DNA of 45,947 nucleotides from Candidatus Schmidhempelia bombi str. Bimp (GTDB lineage Bacteria > Pseudomonadota > Gammaproteobacteria > Enterobacterales > Orbaceae): the NCBI RefSeq assembly GCF_000471645.3, contig NZ_AWGA01000071.1, forward strand, positions 1 through 45,947, given 5' to 3'. Below the pieces are notes generated by a model that saw only the letters and a program-made list of their open reading frames with translations, was not told the origin of the DNA and did not search any database. How positions within the stretch are numbered: the stretch's first letter is position 1; each line of letters starts with the position of its first letter. Both the position numbers and the translations under genes were made by a program. This document shows, in pieces, positions 1 through 10,216 of the stretch.

Positions 1-489
1 TAAGCGGTAGTCAATGCCAGTAAAGCCGTGTTTACGCAATATCTGCTCCACCACCGCAATCACACTTTGATGTTGATAAATGGCGCTATAGCGATGTAGG
101 CCCAGTAACGCTAGGCGCGGCGCTAAGACCACTTTATAGTGCGCTTGCTGTTTATTGACCGATAGCTGACTAAATTGGGTTATTACCCCATGCAAAGTAC
201 GGGGTAAGGTGGGCAGCGTTAAAGTGCTAAGTTGCATAGATAAGAGATGATGGGGTTTTGGTTGAAAGGTAAGGTGGGCTTTTTGAGTGAGAATGGCATC
301 CGCGGCTATCTGTTTGTCACTGGAGGTGAAAATAATTTCATATCGCCATGGTTGGTTTAACGCTTCTTGCCCTGTTACGGTATGCACAGATAGTGAAGAA
401 GTAATGCCATCTATCTGTAATGTGTAATTATTACTGTTAGTCAATTGCTGGTTAAGTAATTCCTGAGCAACGTCAAATGGCGCAATCAT
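1..489 (-). CDS. vgrG: VgrG type VI secretion spike protein, N-terminal part (truncated by window edge)
   Basis: The minus-strand frame runs from an ATG at 489-487 to base 1, giving 163 residues with no stop. It matches the first part of VgrG, the trimeric spike at the tip of the type VI secretion tube: the gp27-like module with a WRYEI segment near residue 47, a TLHG-type strand followed by FSQLS, and the YKVVLAPRLALL stretch. The gp5-like needle and any effector extension lie outside the window. A weak purine-rich ribosome site precedes the ATG. Apart from about the first 60 bases it is almost identical, in inverted orientation, to the gene at the other end (position x pairs with 45888-x). 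Secretion role follows from the family. Confidence 0.87.
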   Translation of the reverse strand, partial: MIAPFDVAQELLNQQLTNSNNYTLQIDGITSSLSVHTVTGQEALNQPWRYEIIFTSSDKQIAADAILTQKAHLTFQPKPHHLLSMQLSTLTLPTLPRTLHGVITQFSQLSVNKQQAHYKVVLAPRLALLGLHRYSAIYQHQSVIAVVEQILRKHGFTGIDYRL

Positions 490-969
490 ATTACTGCCTT
501 TTCTTTTTTACATAAAAATAATTATCTTTACATATTATGTAAAAAAGATAATCAAAACAAGTGATAAATGAGGTGGTTTAAGCTACTTCTCGGCTAAAAA
601 ATATTTACCTGTTGATTTTATTGAATAAAGGTAAATTAGTGTTTGTAAAAATACTGTTAATTGTTATTGAAGGGTTAGGTTGGATTAGGTTGAGGGGATA
701 TAGTTTTACTTGATTATTTCGTTGCAATCGCTTTATTAAGGTAATAAAGGTAAAGATGAATTTTAAATCACGCTTTATTTATCGTGTTATACTAATCCTT
801 TTAAAGGTAACAAGATCGCTTTGTATCTAATTATGATTAACTCTAACTGCTCACACTTTCGTTTATTGACTCAAAATAGATTGTCATTATTATCTCAATA
901 TTTATTTAACTTGATAGTTTATCAAGAAAAATATATTAATAATAGCTGCTCTCAACAAGGGAATGGTTA
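490..969. other. Intergenic region between vgrG and yigB
   Basis: No convincing gene in these 480 very AT-rich bases between divergent genes. An imperfect inverted repeat lies at about 519-554: arms reading roughly ATTATCTTTACAT and ATGTAAAAAAGATAAT, close to where a vgrG promoter would be. An extended -10-like element is annotated separately at 785-793. Confidence 0.5.
785..793 (+). promoter_or_regulatory. Possible extended -10 promoter for yigB-uvrD
   Basis: TGT followed by TATACT forms an extended -10 element (TGnTATAAT-like), about 175 bases upstream of yigB. No good -35 hexamer is seen at 17 bases upstream, which extended -10 promoters tolerate. Inference from motif only. Confidence 0.3.
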
Positions 970-1683
970 ATGCATATTTATCGTTCTTTACAACCCATTA
1001 AAGCTATCACTTTTGATCTGGATGATACGCTTTATGATAATGTTCCTGTTATTAAAAAGGCAGAATTAGCATTAATACAAAAGTTACAAACTATAAATGG
1101 ATTGGCTCATCTTACGTTGGATAGATTTAATCAGCTTAAACAACACATGCGCGAGATTGATCCAGATATTTATCATGATGTAGTCGCTTGGCGTATTATG
1201 ACTTTGCGATATTTATTTGCAAAAATTAATTTATCCGCGTCACAAATTGATGAGAATGTACAGGACATGATGGCGCACTTTACTTATTGGCGTCATCAAA
1301 TTGATATTCCAGCTAATATCCATCAATTGTTAAACTGTTTAGCTAAACGTGTTCCCCTTGCGGTGATTACCAATGGTAATGTTGAGGTAGTAAAAATAGG
1401 TATCGATCACTATTTTGAATTTAGTTTACGCGGCGGGATTGATGGTCGTTCAAAACCTTATCCTGATATTTTTACGCTAGCAGCTAAAAAGTTAGCTGTA
1501 TCACCGGCTAATATTTTACATGTTGGCGATAATTTATATACCGATGTCATGGGAGCAATCGATGCGGGTATGCAAGCGTGTTGGTTAAATTTAACTGGGA
1601 AAAATATCTATTATCAGGCAGATAGGCAAGTGCTACCACATGTTGAAATCACAGATTTAGCTGCACTTGAAAATTTGTTATAA
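970..1683 (+). CDS. yigB: YigB-type HAD phosphatase (FMN/5-amino-6-ribitylaminouracil phosphatase)
   Basis: A 237-residue cytosolic haloacid-dehalogenase phosphatase. Motif I is FDLDDTLYDN at residues 15-24 (nucleophile and acid/base aspartates), motif II is the ITNGN near residue 135, and the late acidic motif is HVGDNLYTDV near residue 182. The N-terminus and the HGRSKP-like GRSKPYPDI segment follow E. coli YigB closely in sequence and length (238 aa). The E. coli enzyme dephosphorylates FMN and a riboflavin-pathway intermediate. A purine-rich site (AAGGGAA) precedes the ATG. It lies directly upstream of uvrD, the same order as in E. coli, which supports orthology; xerC, the usual upstream neighbour, is not present here. 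Confidence 0.9.
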   Translation: MHIYRSLQPIKAITFDLDDTLYDNVPVIKKAELALIQKLQTINGLAHLTLDRFNQLKQHMREIDPDIYHDVVAWRIMTLRYLFAKINLSASQIDENVQDMMAHFTYWRHQIDIPANIHQLLNCLAKRVPLAVITNGNVEVVKIGIDHYFEFSLRGGIDGRSKPYPDIFTLAAKKLAVSPANILHVGDNLYTDVMGAIDAGMQACWLNLTGKNIYYQADRQVLPHVEITDLAALENLL

Positions 1684-1797
1684 TTCAATAAGTAATGAAA
1701 TAATTTTATTTTCAGAATCATAATGGTTAAAAAAGAACAAATCTATTGTGTTCGATTAACACACTATTTTTAACTTAATAAGCGGAATAATTTAACG

Positions 1798-4044
1798 ATG
1801 ATGAATGTCTCCCAATTATTAGTGGATCTTAATCCTGAACAGCAGCGAGCCGTAACTACAGAGAGTCAATATAGTTTGGTGTTAGCGGGAGCAGGTAGTG
1901 GTAAAACCCGGGTTTTAGTCCATCGAATTGCTTGGCTGCGTATGGTTAAAGGTTATCCTTCTCAATCAATTTTTGCTGTGACGTTTACCAATAAAGCGGC
2001 GGCGGAAATGCAAGAGCGCATTCAAGCATTGATGGGGGAACAGACTTATCGCGGTATGTGGGTGGGCACTTTTCATGGTTTAGCGCATAGATTATTACGA
2101 CTATTTGCCGAACAAGCTGATTTACCTACCAATTTTCAATTGATTGATACCGATGATCAATTGCGTCTTATTAAGCGTCTTTTCCGTGAATTTAATATAG
2201 ATGAGAAAAAGTGGTCGCCACGCGATTGTGCCGATTATATTGCCAATCAAAAAGAAAAAGGGTTGCGACCAACTGATATTCAAGCGATGGATGCGATTGA
2301 ACAAAGATGGTTAAAGATTTATACCAGTTATCAAGAGATGTGTAATCGAACAGGTTATGTTGATTTTTCGGAATTAATTTTGCGTACTTACGAACTTTTA
2401 CAGCAAGATTCGGATGTGCTTACTTATTGTCGGCAGCGTTTTCAACAAATTTTAGTGGATGAATTTCAAGATACCAATCATATTCAATTTCAATTGATCA
2501 AACTGTTAGCCGGAGAGAGTGGTCATATTATGATTGTAGGTGATGATGATCAGTCTATCTATGGTTGGCGTGGTGCCAATTCCGATAATTTACAAGCTTT
2601 TGTGGATACGTTTCCCGATACTGAGTTGATCCGCTTGGAACAAAATTATCGTTCAACACAAGCAATTTTGCAGGCCGCTAACCATTTAATTGCTAATAAT
2701 CAGCAACGGTTAGGCAAAAATCTTTGGACTGAACAAACACAAGGTGAAAATATCCATATTTATATGGGATTTAATGATATTGACGAAGCGCGCTATGTGA
2801 TAGGTCAAATTAAAAAATATGCTTCTGATGGCGGAAAATATCGTGATTGCGCTATTCTTTATCGCAATAATGCATTATCTCGATTATTTGAAGACACGTT
2901 GTTGCAAAGTGGAACTCCTTACCAAATTTATGGCTCTATTCGTTTTTATGAACGGCAGGAGGTAAAACTAGCTTTAGCCTATTTGCGTTTATTATATGAC
3001 AATCATAATGATATGGCATTTGAACAAATCGTCAATACGCCTGTTAGAGGTATTGGCAACGTAACGCTTGAGCATATTCGACAGATTGCAAGGCAACAGC
3101 AAAAATCATTGTGGGATATGTCTGTTGAGCTATTATCGCTATCAGTGATTAAAGCTAAACCGAAAGCAGGACTAGCGCGTTTTATTGAGTTAATGGATGT
3201 TATGCGAAAAGAATTAGATAATGTCCCTTTTTATCAGCAACTTGAACATATTATTCACGATTCTGGCTTATATCAGATGTATGAACATGAACAAGGTATT
3301 AAATCACAATCACGCTTAGAAAATTTGCAAGAATTAATCTCAGCCGCGAAACAGTTTTATGAGACAAATAGCGATGAATATGTCGATGTGAATACAGGAA
3401 AAACATTAACTGTATTAGAAGCATTTTTAGCTTATACGTCGTTAGAAAGTAAAGAGCATAATCAGCAACAAGATGCTGTACAGTTAATGACGCTCCATGC
3501 GGCTAAAGGGTTAGAGTTTAATAATGTGTTTATTGTTGGTATGGAAGAGGGTATTTTCCCATCACAGCGTTCTATCGCTGATAATCAACAAATGGAAGAG
3601 GAGCGACGTTTAGCTTATGTCGGTATCACACGAGCACGTAAACAATTAACCTTAACATTTAGCCAGAATCGACGTTTATATGGTAAAGAAGAACGTAATC
3701 TTCCTTCACGATTTTTACATGAATTGCCATTAGAATGGTTAAAAGATGTGGGGTATAAAAATGATTATCGGCAACGACCAGCAACATTGAGCGGCTATAA
3801 AAAACAGTATAATTTTGATGAACAAGCGTCTGAAATAAATGATAGACCTAAATCTAACGCTAATTATTCACAATCGATTTATGGCTTTAAACTTGGTCAG
3901 CGCGTCAATCATCGCCGATTTGGTGAAGGGACGATTATTAATATGGATGGCGAAGGCGATCATCAGCGAGCGCAGGTCGCGTTTGTCAATGAAGGCGTTA
4001 AATGGCTAGTGCTAAAATTAGCAAATTTAGAACCAGTGAAATGA
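1798..4044 (+). CDS. uvrD: UvrD, DNA helicase II
   Basis: A superfamily 1A 3'-5' DNA helicase of 748 residues (E. coli 720) that removes the excised oligonucleotide in nucleotide excision repair and acts in mismatch repair. Visible motifs: Walker A GAGSGKT at about residues 32-38, FTNKAA (Ia), DEFQDTN (II, Walker B), GDDDQSIYGWRGA (III), QNYRST (IV), LMTLHAAKGLE (V) and RRLAYVGITRAR (VI). The C-terminal region ends with the Tudor-like KLGQRV...FGEGTI segment that binds RNA polymerase in family members. Two ATGs are possible, 1798 and 1801; alignment to E. coli MDVS favours 1801 slightly. It follows yigB by about 115 bases and is probably co-transcribed. Confidence 0.97.
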   Translation: MMNVSQLLVDLNPEQQRAVTTESQYSLVLAGAGSGKTRVLVHRIAWLRMVKGYPSQSIFAVTFTNKAAAEMQERIQALMGEQTYRGMWVGTFHGLAHRLLRLFAEQADLPTNFQLIDTDDQLRLIKRLFREFNIDEKKWSPRDCADYIANQKEKGLRPTDIQAMDAIEQRWLKIYTSYQEMCNRTGYVDFSELILRTYELLQQDSDVLTYCRQRFQQILVDEFQDTNHIQFQLIKLLAGESGHIMIVGDDDQSIYGWRGANSDNLQAFVDTFPDTELIRLEQNYRSTQAILQAANHLIANNQQRLGKNLWTEQTQGENIHIYMGFNDIDEARYVIGQIKKYASDGGKYRDCAILYRNNALSRLFEDTLLQSGTPYQIYGSIRFYERQEVKLALAYLRLLYDNHNDMAFEQIVNTPVRGIGNVTLEHIRQIARQQQKSLWDMSVELLSLSVIKAKPKAGLARFIELMDVMRKELDNVPFYQQLEHIIHDSGLYQMYEHEQGIKSQSRLENLQELISAAKQFYETNSDEYVDVNTGKTLTVLEAFLAYTSLESKEHNQQQDAVQLMTLHAAKGLEFNNVFIVGMEEGIFPSQRSIADNQQMEEERRLAYVGITRARKQLTLTFSQNRRLYGKEERNLPSRFLHELPLEWLKDVGYKNDYRQRPATLSGYKKQYNFDEQASEINDRPKSNANYSQSIYGFKLGQRVNHRRFGEGTIINMDGEGDHQRAQVAFVNEGVKWLVLKLANLEPVK

Positions 4045-4174
4045 ATTGTTATTGTAAAGCTATAAGTAATTCAATAATATGTATATACATAATTTTCAGT
4101 ATTTATCAAAATTTTACGGTTTATGCGGATCGGAAATAGATATAAGTTTAGGATAACTATAGGTAGTTTAAACA

Positions 4175-4699
4175 ATGATTACTCGGTTGTTTTTTAAGTC
4201 ATTATTATCACTCTTTTTCTTTACTTTTTTCTCTGTGCAGGCAACAGAAAAACAGATTTATGGACTCAATGAAAAAGTCATTTTACCCGAATTAGGTAAT
4301 ACCATTATAAAAGCAAAATTAGATACGGGGGCAAAGACCTCATCATTAGGCGCAACAAATATCCACCTATTTAAACGAAATGGAGAACATTGGGTTAGAT
4401 TTAAACCGCAAATTAAAGGAAAAGATTTGCCAGAAATGGAACGAATATTGGTACGCCATAGTCAAATTAAGCGCCGCATTGCGGATATCGTTGATAATGA
4501 TGATGATACACTACTGACAAATAGACCGGTCATTTTAATGAATATTTGTTTTGATGGTCAACTGCATGCTATTGAGGTCAATCTGACCGATCGCTCACAC
4601 TTTATTTATCCTTTATTATTAGGTTCAAGTGCTTTGATCGAAATGAAAGCAGTTGTTGATCCAAGTATAAAATATCAAGCAACCACTGATTGTAAATAA
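4175..4699 (+). CDS. Retropepsin-like (RimB/RloA type, PF05618) periplasmic protease
   Basis: A 174-residue protein with an N-terminal signal peptide (hydrophobic residues 5-22, likely cleavage after SVQA), then a single-domain retropepsin-like fold of the family once called ATP-dependent zinc protease. The catalytic aspartate motif LDTGAKTSSL is at about residues 50-59. Family members occur beside RimK-like ligases and are thought to cut or remodel glutamate-type peptide products; the signal peptide places this one outside the cytoplasm. It is the first gene of a tight three-gene operon with the following 7TM protein and ATP-grasp ligase (24 and 11 base gaps). The ribosome site is weak and the start is not certain. 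The actual substrate is unknown. Confidence 0.8.
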   Translation: MITRLFFKSLLSLFFFTFFSVQATEKQIYGLNEKVILPELGNTIIKAKLDTGAKTSSLGATNIHLFKRNGEHWVRFKPQIKGKDLPEMERILVRHSQIKRRIADIVDNDDDTLLTNRPVILMNICFDGQLHAIEVNLTDRSHFIYPLLLGSSALIEMKAVVDPSIKYQATTDCK

Positions 4700-4722
4700 A
4701 TCAGCCATAAAAGAGAATTATT

Positions 4723-6288
4723 ATGCGTTCTTTATCAATACATTTAAAAATACTCATTGCTATTTTCTTACTATTAGGACTAACCATTATAGGTTATCAA
4801 ATAGTTGTCTTAAAGACGCCAGTTACAGAGAAACAAGTCGATGATTTATGGACAATAGACGCAAAAATTAGTTTTGATGTACGCGGTACTAAACCTGTGA
4901 AAGTGCAATTTTATATTCCCCCTAAATTAGAACCCTATACGATTGCCAATGAACTATTTTTAGCAAAAAATTATGGGCAGATTATTGATGAGAGCCAATT
5001 AGATAGTCGTCATGTGACTTGGTCTGCTCGTAAAATAACGGGTAAACAGACGCTTTATTATCGGCTTAACTTAACCAAACGTCATAATGATGAAAAAGCA
5101 ACGTTATCCAATAGTAAAGGGATCACTTGGCGAGAACCGATTGCCATTAAGGGACCTGATCAATTAGCGGTAGATGCGTTAGTTAATGAAATTCGATCTA
5201 AGTCATCCAATATTGCGACCTTTATATCTACAGCAATCAACTTAATTAATGATAATAATAATGATAATGTTAATTTATTATTGGGCAATAATCGCACAAT
5301 AGAAAATAAAGCTAAAGTGATAGAACTGGTACTTTCACACGCTTATATTCCGATTCAAAAAGTATATACCTTAAAATTAGTCAATAGTGGCGTGCAAACC
5401 CCATCATTGTGGATCCGTAGCTATTACGTTGATGCGAATAAGAAAGCAGACAACAGTAATGAACTTGTCGGAGAATGGCACTATTTTAATACGCAAACAG
5501 GGAACATTGGCTTACCTAATGATGAAATTGTTTGGTGGATTGGTGATAATAATGTATTAAGCGTAGATAATGGTATCAATAGCCAAGTAACATTTAGTAT
5601 GCAAAAGAGTGAATTAACCGCGTTAAGTTTGGCGAAATTATCTAGTGCCAATTCTCAAGGGGACTACTCTTTTTATAGCTTACCGTTGACGACACAAAGT
5701 GCGTATAAAATTATGTTAATGATTCCGTTTGGTGTATTAATTATTTTATTATTACGTAATATTGTGGGTATTAATACTTTAGGGACCTTTACGCCTGTAT
5801 TAGTCGCCTTAGCATTTAGAGAGACAGGACTCTATTTTGGTCTCATCTTCTTTTCGATAATAGTTGCGATAGGCTTATCCTTACGTTCTTACTTGGAACA
5901 TCTGAAATTACAGATGCTACCAAGATTGTCGATTGTGTTAACGTTTGTGGTGTTATTAATTATTTTCGTTGGATTATTTAGTCATAAATTAGGCTTTGAT
6001 CAAGGTTTATCTATTACGTTATTCCCAATGGTTATTTTAACAATGACTATTGAACGGTTGTCAATTACTTGGGAAGAGCGTGGTGGCGCATTTGCTTTTC
6101 GAGTTGCGATTGGCACATTAGTTACCGCGTCAATGGCTTATGCCGTGATGGGATTTGAGCCGTTCACCTATTTTGTGTTTACTTTCCCAGCTATACTTCT
6201 TATTTTGATTGCGTTTATGTTAGCTATGGGACGCTATCGCGGTTACCGTTTAACTGAATTGTTCCGCTTTAAAGCATTGCTTAGTTAA
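4723..6288 (+). CDS. Inactive transglutaminase-like / seven-transmembrane protein of the amidoligase operon
   Basis: 521 residues. An N-terminal membrane anchor (about 8-28) leads into a roughly 300-residue extracytoplasmic region, which carries a transglutaminase-like fold judged inactive in this family. From about residue 330 to 510 there are about six or seven closely spaced hydrophobic helices with the motif GINTLGTFTPVLVALAF typical of the 7TM domain. This architecture is known from comparative genomics of ATP-grasp amidoligase operons and is found with exactly the two flanking gene types present here. A good ribosome site (AGAGAA) precedes the ATG. The likely role is a membrane platform that handles a peptide made by the ligase; the biochemistry is not established. 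Confidence 0.82.
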   Translation: MRSLSIHLKILIAIFLLLGLTIIGYQIVVLKTPVTEKQVDDLWTIDAKISFDVRGTKPVKVQFYIPPKLEPYTIANELFLAKNYGQIIDESQLDSRHVTWSARKITGKQTLYYRLNLTKRHNDEKATLSNSKGITWREPIAIKGPDQLAVDALVNEIRSKSSNIATFISTAINLINDNNNDNVNLLLGNNRTIENKAKVIELVLSHAYIPIQKVYTLKLVNSGVQTPSLWIRSYYVDANKKADNSNELVGEWHYFNTQTGNIGLPNDEIVWWIGDNNVLSVDNGINSQVTFSMQKSELTALSLAKLSSANSQGDYSFYSLPLTTQSAYKIMLMIPFGVLIILLLRNIVGINTLGTFTPVLVALAFRETGLYFGLIFFSIIVAIGLSLRSYLEHLKLQMLPRLSIVLTFVVLLIIFVGLFSHKLGFDQGLSITLFPMVILTMTIERLSITWEERGGAFAFRVAIGTLVTASMAYAVMGFEPFTYFVFTFPAILLILIAFMLAMGRYRGYRLTELFRFKALLS

Positions 6289-6299
6289 GGAGTGTGAAC

Positions 6300-7277
6300 A
6301 TGACATCACTTATTCAGACATGGAAAGCCTTAAGAGAAAAAGGGATCATGGGGATTAATCAGCGTAATGCGGATTATATTCTTAAATATAATAATCGGCG
6401 CCTTTATCCCCTCGTTGATGATAAAATTCTAACTAAACAAAAAGCAATAGAAGCGGGTATTCATGTTCCTGAACTTTACGGCATTGTTCGTACCGAGCAT
6501 GATATTGCACAGATAGGGACTATTCTGAACAATCATCGAGATTTTGTGATTAAACCAGCCCAAGGATCGGGGGGCGATGGGATTACCGTAATCGCTGATC
6601 GTTACGATGAGCAACGGTTTAAAACGGTCTCTGGTCGACTAATTACGCTACCTGAAATTGAATACCAGTTATCCAATATTATTACGGGTCTCTATTCATT
6701 AGGTGGCATGCGAGATAGTGCCATCATTGAATATCGGGTAAAACCCGATCCGATCTTTAAAAGTATTAGCTTTGAAGGGGTGCCAGATATCCGAATTATT
6801 GTTTTGATGGGATATCCTGTAATGGCAATGTTACGTTTACCAACGCGGCAATCCAATGGTAAAGCCAATCTACACCAAGGGGCAATTGGGGTCGGTATTG
6901 ATTTATCGACGGGTAGAACCCTAAATGGTACATGGCTCAATGAAAAAATTGATCGTCATCCTGATACCGATAATCATGTCAGTGGCATTATATTACCAGA
7001 TTGGCAAAAATTTATGCATTTAGCTGCTAGTTGCTATGAATTAGTTGGTCTCGGATATATTGGTGTTGACTTAGTTTTAGATCAGGAGAAAGGTCCGCTT
7101 ATTTTAGAAATTAACGCTAGACCAGGGCTTAATATCCAAATTGCCAATGATACGGGACTTTATCAGCGTACTAGCAAAGTAGAAGCGCACTTAGCGAAAC
7201 AAAAATCAGCAGGATTAAAAGATAGCATCGAACAGCGAATATTGTTTTCACAACAAAATTTTGCGATAAAAAGCTAA
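6300..7277 (+). CDS. RimK-like ATP-grasp alpha-L-glutamate ligase-like protein
   Basis: 325 residues from ATG 6300. AAGGAG at 6287-6292 is spaced 7 bases from this ATG, while the upstream GTG at 6294 would be too close to it. The protein has an ATP-grasp fold: the nucleotide-binding FVIKPAQGSGGDGI at about residues 83-96, and the C-terminal metal-binding GPLILEINARPGLNIQIAN segment. It belongs to the alpha-L-glutamate ligase-like family related to RimK, which joins amino acids (usually glutamate) through acyl-phosphate intermediates. No signal peptide, so cytosolic. It is the third gene of the operon with the retropepsin-like protease and the 7TM protein. The amino acid joined and the acceptor cannot be read from sequence. 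Confidence 0.85.
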   Translation: MTSLIQTWKALREKGIMGINQRNADYILKYNNRRLYPLVDDKILTKQKAIEAGIHVPELYGIVRTEHDIAQIGTILNNHRDFVIKPAQGSGGDGITVIADRYDEQRFKTVSGRLITLPEIEYQLSNIITGLYSLGGMRDSAIIEYRVKPDPIFKSISFEGVPDIRIIVLMGYPVMAMLRLPTRQSNGKANLHQGAIGVGIDLSTGRTLNGTWLNEKIDRHPDTDNHVSGIILPDWQKFMHLAASCYELVGLGYIGVDLVLDQEKGPLILEINARPGLNIQIANDTGLYQRTSKVEAHLAKQKSAGLKDSIEQRILFSQQNFAIKS

Positions 7278-7362
7278 ATTTAATGATTAAATAGATGTAG
7301 TTTACTACTGAATTTGGTATATTATCCGGACTTATTTTTTAGGCTTGTATCAATATATCATA

Positions 7363-8265
7363 ATGGTTAACATTAATCCCTCTCTATTTTTATCGTTGTT
7401 CACCAATCGGGTCATCTCGTTAGTCTTCATGCTTTTGGTTTCTCTGGTTGCCCAGGCACAAGAACCAAAAGCTACCTATAGACAAAATGATTCTATTATC
7501 GGCAGACTACTTGATCAAGATGGATCGAATCATATAGCGCTTTATCCTTATGAAAGTAATTACATTATTCATACTTATACCAGTAATATTAACCGTAAAT
7601 CGATAGAAAGTTATTCGTGGGCTGAACATGCGCGTAAGAATGAAACAAAATTTCAAATAAGCTTAGGTTTTCCTATTTATCGCGGTATTTTTGGTGAAAA
7701 TTCAGTCCTTGGGGCCGCTTATACCCAACAATCTTGGTGGCAATCTTTTAATTCATCGCAATCGGCACCTTTTAGAGAAACCAATTACCAGCCACAAATA
7801 TTTGTTGGATTCTTAACCGATTATCAAGTGCTAGGTTTACAGGTTAAAGATATCGAATTTGGATTCGCACATCAATCAAATGGTCGGGAAAAAGCTACCT
7901 CTCGTAGTTGGAACCGTCTTTATGCACGAACGATGGCTACCAATGGTAATTTCTCGTTAGGATTAAAATTGTGGTATCGAATTCCCGAGGACAGTGCCGA
8001 TGATGATAACCCACAAATTACCCGTTACTTAGGATATCATGAATTAACGTTAGGTTACCGGTTAGATAAAAGTCAGTTTACTTTAAAATCTCGTTATAAC
8101 ATAAATAGTGGTTATGGTAGTGCTGAATTAGGGTGGAGTTATCCATTAAACGACAGTATACGTATCTATGCCCAATTGTTTAGTGGCTACGGCGAATCAA
8201 TGATTGATTATAACTATAAACAAACACGTTTCGGTTTAGGTGTCATGTTAAATGACTTATTTTAA
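7363..8265 (+). CDS. pldA: Outer membrane phospholipase A
   Basis: An outer-membrane beta-barrel lipase of 300 residues from ATG 7363 (E. coli 289). The signal peptide has a hydrophobic core around residues 17-29 and likely cleavage after AQA. Catalytic His and Ser lie in FAHQSNGR, and the Asn lies in SRSWNRLY a few residues later, as in E. coli PldA. Alternating amphipathic strands fill the C-terminal half and the chain ends in phenylalanine, the usual barrel-assembly signal. In E. coli the enzyme hydrolyses phospholipids misplaced in the outer leaflet. An alternative TTG start lies at 7345; neither start has a clear ribosome site. It is followed immediately by recQ, as in E. coli. Confidence 0.93.
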   Translation: MVNINPSLFLSLFTNRVISLVFMLLVSLVAQAQEPKATYRQNDSIIGRLLDQDGSNHIALYPYESNYIIHTYTSNINRKSIESYSWAEHARKNETKFQISLGFPIYRGIFGENSVLGAAYTQQSWWQSFNSSQSAPFRETNYQPQIFVGFLTDYQVLGLQVKDIEFGFAHQSNGREKATSRSWNRLYARTMATNGNFSLGLKLWYRIPEDSADDDNPQITRYLGYHELTLGYRLDKSQFTLKSRYNINSGYGSAELGWSYPLNDSIRIYAQLFSGYGESMIDYNYKQTRFGLGVMLNDLF

Positions 8266-8291
8266 TTTATAATAGCAATAGGATAACATCA

Positions 8292-10109
8292 ATGCAGAGT
8301 AACGCAGAAGATATTCTGCATACCATCTTCGGTTATAAATCATTTCGTAATGAGCAGCAAACAATTATTTCAGCCTTAGCAGATAAACGTGATGTATTAG
8401 TGATTATGCCAACTGGGGGAGGAAAATCGCTCTGCTATCAAATACCGGCCCTCATGGCGGAGGGCGTAACGATCGTTGTATCACCGTTAATCTCACTAAT
8501 GAAAGATCAAGTCGATCAGCTTAATGCCAATGGTATTGCTGCGGCGTGCTTAAATTCCACACAAACAGGAAAACAGCAACATGATATTATTCAGGCTTAT
8601 CGTGAAAATCATATCAAATTACTGTATGTGTCGCCTGAACGATTAAATGTCCCCTCATTTTTTTCATTAATATTACAACAACCGCCTAGCTTAATTGCCA
8701 TTGATGAGGCGCACTGTATTTCACAATGGGGTCATGACTTTCGACCAGAGTATCGCGAGTTAGGTCAACTTAAACACCAAATACCTCATGTCCCTATTGT
8801 TGCATTGACCGCCACTGCCGATGAAGTCACTCGCCATGATATTGTTCGTTTATTAGCACTAAATCAACCTCTGATTAGTATTAGCAGTTTTGATCGTCCT
8901 AATATTCGCTATACCGTTACTGAAAAGTTTAATGCTTTAGAACAGATCACGACCTTTTTACTTAAACAAAAAGGGCAGAGTGGAATTATTTATTGTAGTA
9001 GTCGAGCAAAAGTTGAAGAAATGACGGTTAGATTACGTAATCGCAACTTTACGGTAGCCGCTTATCATGCCGGATTAACCAATGATGAGCGCAATCGTAC
9101 GCAAGATGCGTTTTTACGTGATGATATACAAATCATTGTTGCTACCGTTGCATTTGGCATGGGAATTAATAAACCCAATGTTAGATTTGTGATCCATGCT
9201 GATATTCCTAAAAATATTGAAGCATATTATCAAGAGACCGGTCGAGCAGGGCGTGATAGCCTACCCGCTGAAGCGCTATTACTATTTAATGCAGGTGATC
9301 TGGGTTGGTATTATAAATTATTAGAAGAAAAAGAAGATGAACGACAAAAAGAGATCGAACAACATAAACTCAATGCGATGGCCGCTTTTGCTCAAGGCCT
9401 CACTTGTCGACGTCTAGTATTATTAAATTATTTTGGTGAACATCGGCAGCAACCGTGTAATAATTGTGATATTTGTCTCTATCCGCCCGAACATTACGAT
9501 GGCTTGGAAGATGCGCAAAAAGTATTATCGTGTGTTTATCGTGTTGGTCAACGATTTGGTATTCATCATGTTGTTGACGTATTACGTGGCGCGAACAATG
9601 TGCGTATTCGCGATTTGGGACATAATAAATTATCCGTTTATGGTATAGGAAAAGCGCAATCTAATGATTACTGGATTAGTATTATTCGTCAATTAATCCA
9701 TTTAGGATTATTACGTCAAGATATAACTGCCTACTCAGCATTACAGTTAACGGCGGCGACCAGACCTATTTTACGTGGAGAGGTAGCTTTATCATTAGCA
9801 GTACCTCGACTTGAAATTGTTAAAAAAGATAAATTCCGACAATCCAACCGCTCATCAATGCTAACCGCCTCATTAACAGATGATGAAAAAGTGTTATTTG
9901 GACGTTTACGCCATCTGCGTAAAACCATTGCCGATAAGGATCAGGTCCCGCCTTATGTCGTGTTTAGTGATGCGACACTATTAGAAATGGTACAACAACA
10001 GCCTACCACTAAGGCTGAATTATTAACTATTACGGGCGTAGGGCAAACTAAGTTAACTAAATATGGCAAAGAATTTCTTGATATTATAAACGATTTTCTC
10101 TTTCATTAA
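8292..10109 (+). CDS. recQ: RecQ ATP-dependent DNA helicase
   Basis: 605 residues (E. coli 609), a superfamily 2 3'-5' helicase used in recombination and in restart of stalled forks. Domains in order: helicase core with Walker [13 protein letters not shown] at about residues 40-51, DEAH box [18 protein letters not shown] near 140, the motif VI region QETGRAGRD near 320; a zinc-binding element with the cysteines of CRRL and CNNCDIC near 375-395; a winged-helix RQC domain; and a C-terminal HRDC domain. AGGA lies 7 bases before the ATG. Gene order with pldA matches E. coli. Confidence 0.96.
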   Translation: MQSNAEDILHTIFGYKSFRNEQQTIISALADKRDVLVIMPTGGGKSLCYQIPALMAEGVTIVVSPLISLMKDQVDQLNANGIAAACLNSTQTGKQQHDIIQAYRENHIKLLYVSPERLNVPSFFSLILQQPPSLIAIDEAHCISQWGHDFRPEYRELGQLKHQIPHVPIVALTATADEVTRHDIVRLLALNQPLISISSFDRPNIRYTVTEKFNALEQITTFLLKQKGQSGIIYCSSRAKVEEMTVRLRNRNFTVAAYHAGLTNDERNRTQDAFLRDDIQIIVATVAFGMGINKPNVRFVIHADIPKNIEAYYQETGRAGRDSLPAEALLLFNAGDLGWYYKLLEEKEDERQKEIEQHKLNAMAAFAQGLTCRRLVLLNYFGEHRQQPCNNCDICLYPPEHYDGLEDAQKVLSCVYRVGQRFGIHHVVDVLRGANNVRIRDLGHNKLSVYGIGKAQSNDYWISIIRQLIHLGLLRQDITAYSALQLTAATRPILRGEVALSLAVPRLEIVKKDKFRQSNRSSMLTASLTDDEKVLFGRLRHLRKTIADKDQVPPYVVFSDATLLEMVQQQPTTKAELLTITGVGQTKLTKYGKEFLDIINDFLFH

Positions 10110-10216
10110 TTAATTTCGCCTCTATAATGAAATGGTTATGCTTAAATAAAAGCTTAACTGGATTGGATTATCTTTAATGGGTATTAATGATAAAACGTAT
10201 AAGAGGGGGGATCGTG

